A stretch of DNA of 7,892 nucleotides from an uncultured Collinsella sp. (GCA_900551655.1 URWM01000065.1:1-7892), one strand, 5' to 3'. Numbered from the stretch's first letter, positions 1 to 6,132 are shown. Notes: a model not told the origin generated them from the sequence alone. Numbers and translations are program-made.

Positions 1-328
1 CCCTACGGTCGAGAATGCCCAGCAGCACCAGAGCCTTATCCAAATCGGGCTGATCAGGCAAGGTGATGAGGTAGTTTCGAACCTTATGCAAGACAGATTT
101 GCGGACGGTGAACTCCGTTTTGAGCTTAAGGATACGATGCGTCAGCGTGATCATCGTGCGCGCGACGGCTCCCGTCTCAGTCGCAACCGTCAAACGATAC
201 CGCCCAGAGCCGGTAAGCGAGAGCGTACCACTCACACGCGTGAGGGCGGCAAGCGTCGACAAGTCGCAGTATTCACATTCGGGTTCGCAGCGCGCAAGCT
301 CGTCGCGCACCTCGGCGGTAAACGACAT
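1..328 (-). CDS. whiA: WhiA, DNA-binding regulator (N-terminal 109 residues, 3' end off the window)
   Basis: Reading the minus strand from the ATG at 328 gives an uninterrupted 109-residue frame to the left edge. It begins MSFTAEVRDELAR and contains LAALTRVSGTLSL (residues about 25-37) and VRKSVLHKVRNYLITL (about 74-89). This is the typical opening of WhiA, whose N-terminal half resembles a LAGLIDADG homing endonuclease without catalysis and whose missing C-terminal half carries the DNA-binding helix-turn-helix. WhiA controls sporulation septation in Streptomyces and division or envelope genes in other Gram-positives. The gene starts 6 bases after the rapZ stop, so the two are probably co-transcribed. 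Its ribosome site is weak (AAGG or TAGG in the end of rapZ), which suggests translational coupling. The usual gene between rapZ and whiA (glmR/yvcK) is absent here. Family identity is confident; the C-terminal domain cannot be seen. Confidence 0.9.
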   Translation of the reverse strand, partial: MSFTAEVRDELARCEPECEYCDLSTLAALTRVSGTLSLTGSGRYRLTVATETGAVARTMITLTHRILKLKTEFTVRKSVLHKVRNYLITLPDQPDLDKALVLLGILDRR

Positions 329-334
329 GCAGGC

Positions 335-1237
335 CTATGCCTTCGTGTTGGCGCGCGACAGATCGCGGTGGGAAATGCTCACGTGATACTGGGCGCCTTC
401 CAGGTAACGGGCCGTGGCCTCGGCAATGGCAACGCTGCGGTGCTGGCCGCCCGTGCAGCCGATGGCGATAGAAAGCTGCGGCTTACCCTCCGCGATATAG
501 CCCGGCATCACCGTATCGAGCAGCTGTGTCCAAGCCTTCCAAAACTCCTGCGTCTTGGGATGGTCCAGAACAAAATCGGAGACCTTTTTATCGAGACCGG
601 TCATCGTGCGCATCTCGGGATCGTAGAACGGATTAGGCAGGAAGCGGACGTCGATCATAATGTCCGCCTCGACGGGCATGCCGTGCTTAAAGCCAAACGA
701 GAACACGTGGACGTCCATGAGCTGCTGGTCGGACAACTCGGAAAATGCCATACGTAGCTTGTTGCGCAGCGCAGAGGTGCGCAGACGGCTCGTGTCGATA
801 ATCATATCGGCTCGATCGCGCACGCCCTGCAGCTGAAGGCGCTCGCGCTGAATGGCATCGGCCGTAGTCTCCCCCGGCTTGGCAATGGGATGACGGCGGC
901 GATTTTCGCTGTAGCGACGAATCAGCACCTCGTCAGAAGCCTCCAGGAACACGATGTCGCAGCTCATCTCGCGCTCTTCGAGCGCGGCGACCGCATCGAG
1001 CAACTCGTCAAACAGTCCCTGGCTACGCAAATCGCAGGTGACAGCGAGATGCCTGCCCACGCCCGTATTAATGCCGACGAGCTCGGCAAGCTGGGCGATG
1101 AGACGTGGAGGCAGGTTATCGATGCAAAAATAGCCCATGTCCTCGAACACGTGCATGGCCTGTGTGCGGCCCGATCCGGACATTCCGGTGATGATGACGA
1201 TATCGGGGATGCGCTCCGAGCGCTCCGCCGCATCCAT
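335..1237 (-). CDS. rapZ: RapZ family nucleotide-binding protein (YvcJ/YhbJ)
   Basis: The 300-residue product matches RapZ along its length. The P-loop GMSGSGRT is at residues 18-25, then FEDMGYFCIDNLPP (31-44), RRRHP (112-116), SFGFKHGMP (180-188), DVRFLPNPFYDP (196-207), GCTGGQHRSV (260-269) and a terminal HRDL (290-293). In E. coli RapZ senses glucosamine-6-phosphate and delivers the sRNA GlmZ to RNase E; in Gram-positives YvcJ binds and hydrolyses nucleotides and its role is less clear. The P-loop Lys is Arg (R24), a substitution I recall as usual in actinobacterial homologues, so not a defect. Start choice: a longer frame to 1291 would run into the terminator hairpin, so it is rejected. 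ATG 1237 (AGGGAG, 5-nt spacing) and ATG 1255 (GGGAGG, 6-nt spacing, six extra residues) are both credible. whiA follows after 6 bases. Confidence 0.93.
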   Translation of the reverse strand: MDAAERSERIPDIVIITGMSGSGRTQAMHVFEDMGYFCIDNLPPRLIAQLAELVGINTGVGRHLAVTCDLRSQGLFDELLDAVAALEEREMSCDIVFLEASDEVLIRRYSENRRRHPIAKPGETTADAIQRERLQLQGVRDRADMIIDTSRLRTSALRNKLRMAFSELSDQQLMDVHVFSFGFKHGMPVEADIMIDVRFLPNPFYDPEMRTMTGLDKKVSDFVLDHPKTQEFWKAWTQLLDTVMPGYIAEGKPQLSIAIGCTGGQHRSVAIAEATARYLEGAQYHVSISHRDLSRANTKA

Positions 1238-1242
1238 GGCAT

Positions 1243-1267
1243 CTCCCTTTTGCATGTGCTGCCTCCC
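1243..1267 (-). promoter_or_regulatory. Two candidate ribosome binding sites for rapZ
   Basis: On the minus strand GGGAGG (1262-1267) sits 6 nt before ATG 1255, and AGGGAG (1243-1248) sits 5 nt before the in-frame ATG 1237. Both pairings have normal geometry, so the start cannot be decided by the Shine-Dalgarno alone. Family length slightly favours 1237. The upstream site follows directly on the T-run of the terminator hairpin. Confidence 0.6.
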
Positions 1268-1305
1268 AAAAACAAGCGCGGGATCCAGCAACCCGGATCC
1301 CGCGC
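1268..1305 (-). terminator. Intrinsic terminator after nanE
   Basis: A perfect 11-bp stem, GCGCGGGATCC at 1276-1286 against GGATCCCGCGC at 1295-1305, closes an 8-nt loop. On the minus strand it is followed at once by TTGTTTTT (1275 down to 1268). This is the classic form of a Rho-independent terminator for the nan genes, whose last stop is 52 bases upstream. On the plus strand no T-run follows, so it is one-directional. It lies only 13-31 nt before the rapZ start codons, leaving no visible room for a rapZ promoter downstream of it. It may therefore act as an attenuator or leaky terminator rather than a full stop. Confidence 0.8.
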
Positions 1306-1356
1306 GGTCAATTGCCTATATTGAGTATACCGCCCCGAGCGGATACGAGGCCTGTC

Positions 1357-2043
1357 TTACGCCTCAAGCGCAGCCTTGAACCAACTCGTAATACTCGTGG
1401 GGTGCGTAATGGCGGTGCCGACGACAACGGCCCAGGCGCCAGCATCAATCGCGGCGCGAGCCTCCTCGGGCGTATGCACGCGACCCTCGCAAATGATGGG
1501 AAGGCCGGGGAATTCCTCGGTCGCCTGACGCAGGAGCGGCAGATCGGGGCCATCGGCCATGGTGCAGTCGATGGCGGCGACACCATGAGAAAGCGTGGTG
1601 GATACAAGGTCGAAGCCCATATCAACCGCACGGCGAATGTCCTCGATGGTGGCACAATCCGCCATCAGGAGCACACCCTCCTCGTGCAGCGGACGGAAGG
1701 TGTCCTCGACGGTCTTGCCATCGGGACGCGGACGATCGGTGGCGTCGATCGCCACGATATCGGCACCGGCAGCAACGCAGGCGCGAGCGTGACGCAGCGT
1801 CGGCGTGATGTAAACGCCCTCGTGTCCATCCTTCCACAGGCCGATGACGGGAACCTCACAGCGACCCTTAATAGCGGCAATGTCGGCAAGGCCCTGACAG
1901 CGAATGGCGGCGGCGCCGCCAAGCTCGCAAGCGCGAGACATTTGAGCCATGGTCTCGGGCGTACGAAGCGGCTCGCCCATATACGCCTGAACGCTCACGA
2001 CGAGCTTACCCTTCAGGGACTGGATCAAAGGATCAACGGTCAT
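1357..2043 (-). CDS. nanE: N-acetylmannosamine-6-phosphate 2-epimerase
   Basis: The 228-residue protein is a single TIM barrel of the NanE family and converts ManNAc-6-P to GlcNAc-6-P, the step that feeds sialic-acid carbon into amino-sugar metabolism. Visible family motifs are LVVSVQA (14-20), GGAAAIRCQG (42-51), PVIGLWKDG (65-73, with K71 matching the catalytic Lys), IDATDRPRPDG (99-109), MADCAT (127-132) and IICEGRVHTPEEA (183-195, with E186 matching the conserved acidic residue). The start is ATG 2043, preceded by GAAAGG at 2055-2060 with a long 11-nt spacing. An in-frame GTG at 2082 is rejected because it lies inside the palindromic repeat and adds residues the family lacks. It is the last gene of the block, 140 bases after the ROK kinase, and is followed by the terminator at 1268-1305. 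Confidence 0.93.
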   Translation of the reverse strand: MTVDPLIQSLKGKLVVSVQAYMGEPLRTPETMAQMSRACELGGAAAIRCQGLADIAAIKGRCEVPVIGLWKDGHEGVYITPTLRHARACVAAGADIVAIDATDRPRPDGKTVEDTFRPLHEEGVLLMADCATIEDIRRAVDMGFDLVSTTLSHGVAAIDCTMADGPDLPLLRQATEEFPGLPIICEGRVHTPEEARAAIDAGAWAVVVGTAITHPTSITSWFKAALEA

Positions 2044-2068
2044 GTTCGACTCAACCTTTCTCAAAACA

Positions 2069-2166
2069 GCCTTCTGAGACACCGCACCTTGACGTTCAAA
2101 CCGTCGCTCGCGTACCGAAGTACGCTTCGCTCCTCTTTCACGTCAATCTGCGGCACCTCAGAAGGC
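2069..2166 (-). repeat. Long imperfect palindrome, copy 1 (sense strand minus)
   Basis: This 98-nt element fills most of the kinase-nanE gap. Outer arms GCCTTCTGAG and CTCAGAAGGC pair perfectly over 10 bp (2069-2078 with 2157-2166). Further in, CCGCA pairs with TGCGG and TTGACGT with ACGTCAA. The apex is a separate 6-bp stem, GCGTAC/GTACGC (2110-2115 with 2120-2125), closed on the minus strand by a stable cUUCGg tetraloop. The three mismatches at 2079-2081 become G-U pairs only in minus-strand RNA, the direction of the operon. The minus strand continues with TGTTTT just past the base, so the hairpin could attenuate before nanE. It resembles the palindrome at 3216-3325. The arms are seen directly; the function is unknown. 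Confidence 0.8.
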
Positions 2167-2183
2167 GCACTTGGTAGTTATGT

Positions 2184-3149
2184 TTACTTCAACGATGCAA
2201 GAAGGTGTTCGGCGGCACCGATGAGCGGCGCGTCGCCCTCCAGAGAACCGATGAGGATCGGCGTGTCCTGAAGCGGATCGAGCGCCTGGCTGGCATAGCC
2301 CTCGTGCACCGAATCCTTCCATGTCTGCGAACGCCAATCGGGACCTTGGTGAATCACGCCGCCCGAAAGCACGATGACCTCAGGGTCCAGGATGTTAGCG
2401 AGCGAGCCCAAGCTGGCACCCAGCGCAAAGCCGGCGTCATGGATGACCTCGGTCGCCTTTGCGTCGCCCGCGCGGCACAGGTCGTTCACATCGCGACCGA
2501 CCGAAGGACGGCTGGGGTCGACGCGGCCAAAGCGCTCATCGTACATACGACCAATGGAAGTGCCCGAAGCAACCGACTCCAGATGGCCGGAACGCCCGCA
2601 GGCGCAGGGAATGCCGGCGGCAGCCGAGCACTCGATGTGGCCCATATGGCCAGCAGCACCATGGAAGCCCTGCATCACGCGGCCGTTCTCGACATATGCG
2701 CCGCCGATACCCGTACCGATGCCAAGACACAAGACGGAGAACTTGCCCTTGCCGACACCCCAGTGGGCCTCGCCCAGAGCATGAGCCTGCACGTCGCCTA
2801 CAACGGCAACGGGAAGACCGAGATCCTCGCGCAGACGCGGCCCCAACTGAACGCCGGACCAGCCGGGCATGATCTCGTTGGCATACGCGATGGCGCCCGT
2901 CTTGGGATCGACGACGCCGGCAGCACCGATACCGACGCCAAGGACCTCGACATCGGGATTCGCCTCGAGAGCAGCCTTGATGGATGCCTCGATACGCTGG
3001 AAGACGGCCTCGCCGCCCTCTTGGGCCTCAGTGGGAACCTCGGCCTCAAAAACGGGATGGGGCACACTACCGTCAGCCGGGTACTCCATAATGGCGGTCG
3101 CAATCTTGGTGCCGCCGATATCAACGGAGCAAATGTACTTGTTCTCCAT
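2184..3149 (-). CDS. nanK: ROK family sugar kinase, probable N-acetylmannosamine kinase
   Basis: The 321-residue product is a complete ROK kinase: phosphate-binding DIGGTKIA at residues 10-17, GVGIGAAGVVD (71-81), VGDVQAHALGEAHWG (117-131, with D119 in the catalytic-base position), GIGTGIGGA (143-151), and the ROK signature from GHMGHIE (167-173) to CACGRSGHLESVASG (182-196). Likely zinc ligands are H171, C182, C184 and H189; the last is Cys in many ROK proteins. LSGGVI (261-266) is the C-terminal adenosine motif. The ROK motifs do not distinguish glucose, ManNAc or other hexosamine substrates. The ManNAc role is inferred from position between a NanA-type lyase and nanE. ATG 3149 is chosen over an in-frame TTG at 3176 because of its strong ribosome site. 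Long palindromes lie on both sides of the gene. Confidence 0.85.
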   Translation of the reverse strand: MENKYICSVDIGGTKIATAIMEYPADGSVPHPVFEAEVPTEAQEGGEAVFQRIEASIKAALEANPDVEVLGVGIGAAGVVDPKTGAIAYANEIMPGWSGVQLGPRLREDLGLPVAVVGDVQAHALGEAHWGVGKGKFSVLCLGIGTGIGGAYVENGRVMQGFHGAAGHMGHIECSAAAGIPCACGRSGHLESVASGTSIGRMYDERFGRVDPSRPSVGRDVNDLCRAGDAKATEVIHDAGFALGASLGSLANILDPEVIVLSGGVIHQGPDWRSQTWKDSVHEGYASQALDPLQDTPILIGSLEGDAPLIGAAEHLLASLK

Positions 3150-3155
3150 GTCGCT

Positions 3156-3161
3156 CTCCTT
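3156..3161 (-). promoter_or_regulatory. Ribosome binding site fixing the kinase start
   Basis: AAGGAG on the minus strand, 6 nt before ATG 3149. It rules out the in-frame TTG nine codons upstream. The same CTAAGGAG string precedes the lyase gene. Confidence 0.8.
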
Positions 3162-3215
3162 AGGAGATAAAAACAACTACAGGAAATGCGCCGTCAGGCT
3201 AGCCGTCACAGCGCG

Positions 3216-3325
3216 GTAAAGGTTTTCCAGGTGCCCGAGGTTGGGGTGAAAGTGGTCGGGCGTTGACCTAATGGGTCACGACCGACCACTTGAGCCCCAA
3301 GATCGGGTGCCTGGGGAAGCTTTAC
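3216..3325 (+). repeat. Long imperfect palindrome, copy 2 (sense strand plus)
   Basis: This 110-nt element fills most of the lyase-kinase gap. The ends GTAAAG (3216-3221) and CTTTAC (3320-3325) pair perfectly. Longer paired blocks are CCAGG/CCTGG, CCCGA/TCGGG, TTGGGG/CCCCAA and AAGTGGTCGG/CCGACCACTT, and the apex TGACC/GGTCA closes a 5-nt loop (3269-3273). Five non-Watson-Crick positions (3225, 3226, 3232, 3233 and 3247 with their partners) are all T-G as read on the plus strand, so plus-strand RNA forms G-U pairs there while minus-strand RNA would have A-C mismatches. The right end contains the stop codon of the lyase gene (3322-3324). No T-run follows on either strand, so it is not a standard terminator. 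It resembles the palindrome at 2069-2166 in inverted orientation. Confidence 0.82.
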
Positions 3326-4242
3326 AGGAGACCGTTGTCCTGGAGGACCTTCTTAATAGCCTCGACGTTCTCGCCGGTCATGGCCTTCACCGGGCGCGGC
3401 ATGGTCGGGCTGTCGAAGATGCCCATGAGGTTCATAGCGGTCTTGAAGGCACCGACGCCACCGGCATAGCCCTGAACGCCTGAGGTGACATCCCAGATGT
3501 GGGAGATCTCGTTAAGGCGATCCTGCTCGGCCTTGACGGTAGCCCAGTCGCCGGCCTGAGCGGCCTTCCACTGGCGCACGTAGCCCTCGGGCTCAACATT
3601 AGCGAGACCCGGGACGGAACCATCGGCGCCACCGAGGTAGGCGCCGTCGACAACAACCTCGTGACCGGTGAGGATGCTCATCGGATGGCCGTTCTTCTCG
3701 TTCTCCTGAACGAGGTAGCGGAACGAGATGTCATCACCCGAGGAATCCTTGACGCCAGCAAGGACGCCCTCGGCGCCGAGCTTGGCAAGGAGCTTCCAGG
3801 GGAGCTTGGTGTGGACACACACGGGGATGTCGTAGGCGAAGATGGGCAGGTCGAGTTCCTCATGCAGGATGCGGAAGTGCTCCTCGACCTCGGTCATGCC
3901 CTGCAGGGCATAGAACGGGCAGGTGGCGACAAGCGCATCGGCGCCCAGCTCCTGAGCGACCTTACCGTGCTCGATCATGCGCTCGGTCTCGGTATCGATG
4001 ATGCCGACCAGGACGGGCACGCGGTGGTCGACGATACGAACGGCCTCGGCGATGATCTGGCGACGACGCTCATCGGTGGAGAAAACGACCTCGCCCGAAG
4101 AGCCCAGGAAGAACAGGCCATCGACGCCGGCATCGATCATGCGGTTGATGCTGCGCTCAAAGGAGGCAACATCGAGCTGGTGGTCTTCGGTATCGGGAAC
4201 AACGACGGGAGGGATAACGCCGGTGAATTTCTGAGTTGCCAC
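3322..4242 (-). CDS. nanA: DHDPS/NanA superfamily lyase, probable N-acetylneuraminate lyase
   Basis: The 306-residue product is a class I aldolase of the dihydrodipicolinate synthase/NanA superfamily, a TIM barrel using a Schiff-base Lys and pyruvate. Motifs: GVIPPVVVP (8-16), GSSGE (47-51, pyruvate carboxylate binding), AYDIP (136-140, Y137 the catalytic Tyr), GVKDSSGD (163-170, K165 the Schiff-base Lys) and GGADGSVPGLANV (204-216). Context with nanE, a ROK kinase and esterases favours sialic acid cleavage to ManNAc and pyruvate. By motif alignment, however, two E. coli NanA sugar-contact residues (E192, S208) are replaced by V196 and G212, so another 2-keto-3-deoxy acid is possible. The start is GTG 4242 with a strong ribosome site; the longer frame to an ATG at 4326 would overlap the upstream gene and has no family match. 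The stop codon lies inside a palindromic repeat. Confidence 0.8.
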   Translation of the reverse strand: MATQKFTGVIPPVVVPDTEDHQLDVASFERSINRMIDAGVDGLFFLGSSGEVVFSTDERRRQIIAEAVRIVDHRVPVLVGIIDTETERMIEHGKVAQELGADALVATCPFYALQGMTEVEEHFRILHEELDLPIFAYDIPVCVHTKLPWKLLAKLGAEGVLAGVKDSSGDDISFRYLVQENEKNGHPMSILTGHEVVVDGAYLGGADGSVPGLANVEPEGYVRQWKAAQAGDWATVKAEQDRLNEISHIWDVTSGVQGYAGGVGAFKTAMNLMGIFDSPTMPRPVKAMTGENVEAIKKVLQDNGLL

Positions 4243-4248
4243 AAGAAT

Positions 4249-4254
4249 CTCCTT
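4249..4254 (-). promoter_or_regulatory. Ribosome binding site fixing a GTG start for the lyase
   Basis: AAGGAG on the minus strand, 6 nt before GTG 4242. The spacing and strength decide for the GTG, after which the protein reads ATQKFTGVIPPVV, a normal family N-terminus. Confidence 0.8.
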
Positions 4255-4310
4255 AGTTGTCTGGCGGGCAGCCCTATGCCGCCCACTCTTGTTGGCAGTG
4301 TCCAGGCCGT

Positions 4311-5162
4311 CTAGGCCAAAGAACACGAGTAGAACGTTTGGTTAAAAAAGTCTACGACTTCGTTTTCGAACGCATTGATGCGCTCGTGAGCGTATTTGGC
4401 ATAGATGATATGCCTCCGGTCACACTCAAGACCGTTGAATACGGCAAACTGATCCTTGGGGTCGCTCGCGGCATCCATAAGCGATGTGCCCATGAGAACC
4501 GATCCGCGCACCCGAGACGACAGCGCCTCAAGGCCACCGGGAATTGGATTGGCAACCGCCGTGCAGGCAAGGCCACACTTATCCAAGGCGGAGACCGCCA
4601 AAGCGACACCGCCACCAAGGCCCTCGCCCCATGCAAAGATGCGGTCGGGGTCCATGCCATCAAGATTGCGCGCCACCTTCGCCATCGCGCAACCCCAACG
4701 GACGCGCTTGACAAAAGCAGGAGAGGCAATCCCCTGCTGCAGCTCGCTGGATCCAATCGCCTCATCGTCCAGCGCAAGCACGGCATATCCCATGGCCGCA
4801 AACCTCGTCATGTGATGCCATCCCCGCACGGGTCGGTCGATGTCGTGAAACATCAGACATAGCGGCACAAGCTCGGATGCTCGGGCGCGACCGGCAGGCT
4901 CGATCAAACGTGCGTGGACCACATCGCCACCAAGCTCAAAGGAAACCTCGGAGTAGCGGGCATACGGATTGGCGAAATCGATCGCCGTAATACTCGGCCC
5001 GCAAACCTCAAGGTCCGAAGCGGCTATCTCTAATTCGGAAACATCCGCAGAAGCATCACCGCGCCAATCCCGGAAATCAGCGAGCCTTGACGAGACCGTT
5101 CCGGGAATCCCCACAAGGTCGGAGACAATCAGCTCATTGACATTGCTCTCGCACTTAGACAT
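4311..5162 (-). CDS. Degenerate AXE1-family paralogue lacking the catalytic serine (probable pseudoenzyme)
   Basis: The 283-residue intact frame aligns with the upstream esterase, most clearly in the second half: RIFAWGEGLGGG (174-185) against RVFVNGASQGGG, GTSLMDAASDPKDQFAVFNGL (225-245) against the matching C-terminal stretch, and RRHIIYAKYAHERI (249-262) against KRHEFFEGFGHEEI. The Asp (D230) and His (H259) of the triad are kept, but the nucleophile position is G181 instead of Ser, and the oxyanion FHG of the family is FHD (105-107). The 50-odd N-terminal residues are unlike the paralogue. Hydrolase activity of the usual kind is therefore unlikely; a binding, scaffolding or decaying role is possible. 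It starts 8 bases inside the upstream esterase, with GGAGG in that gene's last codons as ribosome site, so the two are translationally coupled. No stop or frameshift breaks the frame. Confidence 0.8.
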   Translation of the reverse strand: MSKCESNVNELIVSDLVGIPGTVSSRLADFRDWRGDASADVSELEIAASDLEVCGPSITAIDFANPYARYSEVSFELGGDVVHARLIEPAGRARASELVPLCLMFHDIDRPVRGWHHMTRFAAMGYAVLALDDEAIGSSELQQGIASPAFVKRVRWGCAMAKVARNLDGMDPDRIFAWGEGLGGGVALAVSALDKCGLACTAVANPIPGGLEALSSRVRGSVLMGTSLMDAASDPKDQFAVFNGLECDRRHIIYAKYAHERINAFENEVVDFFNQTFYSCSLA

Positions 5163-6132
5163 GAGCCTCCCCTCCCTTGCAGAAAAACGGAATGATCAGA
5201 TCGTCAAAATCCTGAATCTCCTCGTGGCCAAAGCCTTCAAAGAACTCATGACGCTTTTCACAGGTCAGGTTGTTATAGACCGCAAACTGCGTCGCTGGCG
5301 GACAGACGGTATCGGCTGTGCCGGTGCCAAACAGCACGGGGCATTTGACCATAGGGGCAAAGTTCTTGGAATCGAAGTACGCCAGCTTGGCATAGGCTTC
5401 GTCAATACGAGTCGAGTCCTCGTCAAACCAGCGAGACCAATAGCGCAGGCCCTCGTAGGCAATGTCGTCGGCATCCAAATCCCAGACTAGGCGGAAATCC
5501 GACAGGAAGGGATAGAGGATGGCGGCACGATTGATAAGCTCGCTGTTAAGCGCACAGGTCGCAATGCCCAAACCGCCACCCTGCGACGCGCCGTTCACAA
5601 ACACACGGGAAAGATCGATGCCCTCAAGCTCGCGAACAATACGGCACAGAATGCGAATATCTTGGTGCAAGCGGACATAGTAGAGGTTGGCCGGGTCGCC
5701 GTCGATACCGGCGACGATATGGCCCGCGACCGTTGTGCCCTCAAATCCGCCAATGTCCTCGGAGGGACCTCCTTGGCCGGGGCAGTCGAGGGCGATGAGT
5801 GCCATGCCCATGCCCGCAAACGACGCCTGCTCAAACCAGCTGCGGCTTGCACCCGGATACCCATGGAACTGAAGCACCAATGGCACGGGCTCGTCCGAGA
5901 CGGGTTTAAGGTACTTGGCATGCAGGCGAGCGCCACACATGCCGGTATACCAGAGGTCGAAAAGCTGGCAGGTCACGGCATCGGTGACCGATGCCGTCTC
6001 GATCGCATAGTCAAGCCCAACGGCGTCGGCCTCGGCCATGCGATCCTTCCAAAAGAGATCGAAATCTGATGGACGGGGCATGGCGCCTCGATATTCACCA
6101 AATTGATGTTGTAGCTCCTGAGCACTTGGCAT
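5155..6132 (-). CDS. AXE1-family acetyl esterase (cephalosporin-C deacetylase type)
   Basis: The 325-residue alpha/beta hydrolase shows the AXE1 pattern: EYRGAMPRPSDFDLFW (13-28), oxyanion-region QFHGYPGASRSW (88-99), CPGQGGPSED (117-126), nucleophile elbow NGASQGGG (180-187, S183), then D274 in GTADTVCPP and H303 in FGHEE, completing a Ser-Asp-His triad. Family enzymes remove O-acetyl groups from xylo-oligosaccharides, cephalosporin C or other sugars. No signal peptide is visible, so it acts inside the cell. Lying between an Opp-type transporter and nan genes, it could deacetylate imported O-acetyl sialic acids; as I recall, pneumococcal EstA, an AXE1 member near nanA, does this. The start at ATG 6132 keeps the conserved N-terminal segment; it has only a distant AAAGG, and an in-frame TTG at 6147 and ATG 6081 (GAGG 4 nt before) are alternatives. 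It overlaps its diverged paralogue by 8 bases. Confidence 0.88.
   Translation of the reverse strand: MPSAQELQHQFGEYRGAMPRPSDFDLFWKDRMAEADAVGLDYAIETASVTDAVTCQLFDLWYTGMCGARLHAKYLKPVSDEPVPLVLQFHGYPGASRSWFEQASFAGMGMALIALDCPGQGGPSEDIGGFEGTTVAGHIVAGIDGDPANLYYVRLHQDIRILCRIVRELEGIDLSRVFVNGASQGGGLGIATCALNSELINRAAILYPFLSDFRLVWDLDADDIAYEGLRYWSRWFDEDSTRIDEAYAKLAYFDSKNFAPMVKCPVLFGTGTADTVCPPATQFAVYNNLTCEKRHEFFEGFGHEEIQDFDDLIIPFFCKGGEAHV

Noticed and set aside
1238..1291. ATG 1291 as the rapZ start
   Set aside because: It lies between the arms of the terminator hairpin, and its extra N-terminal residues do not match the family.
1324..1329. TATACT on the minus strand as a -10 box for rapZ
   Set aside because: No acceptable -35 hexamer lies 16-18 bp upstream, there is no TG extension, and a transcript from here would run through the terminator hairpin.
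1312..3170. Long plus-strand open frames opposite nanE and the kinase (about 320 codons each), plus similar ones opposite the lyase and rapZ
   Set aside because: They mirror well-recognised minus-strand genes, show no recognisable domains, and arise from high-GC codon use that suppresses stops on the other strand.
4263..4283. Small hairpin GGCGG/CCGCC upstream of the lyase ribosome site
   Set aside because: Only 5 bp with an 11-nt loop; expected by chance at this GC content.
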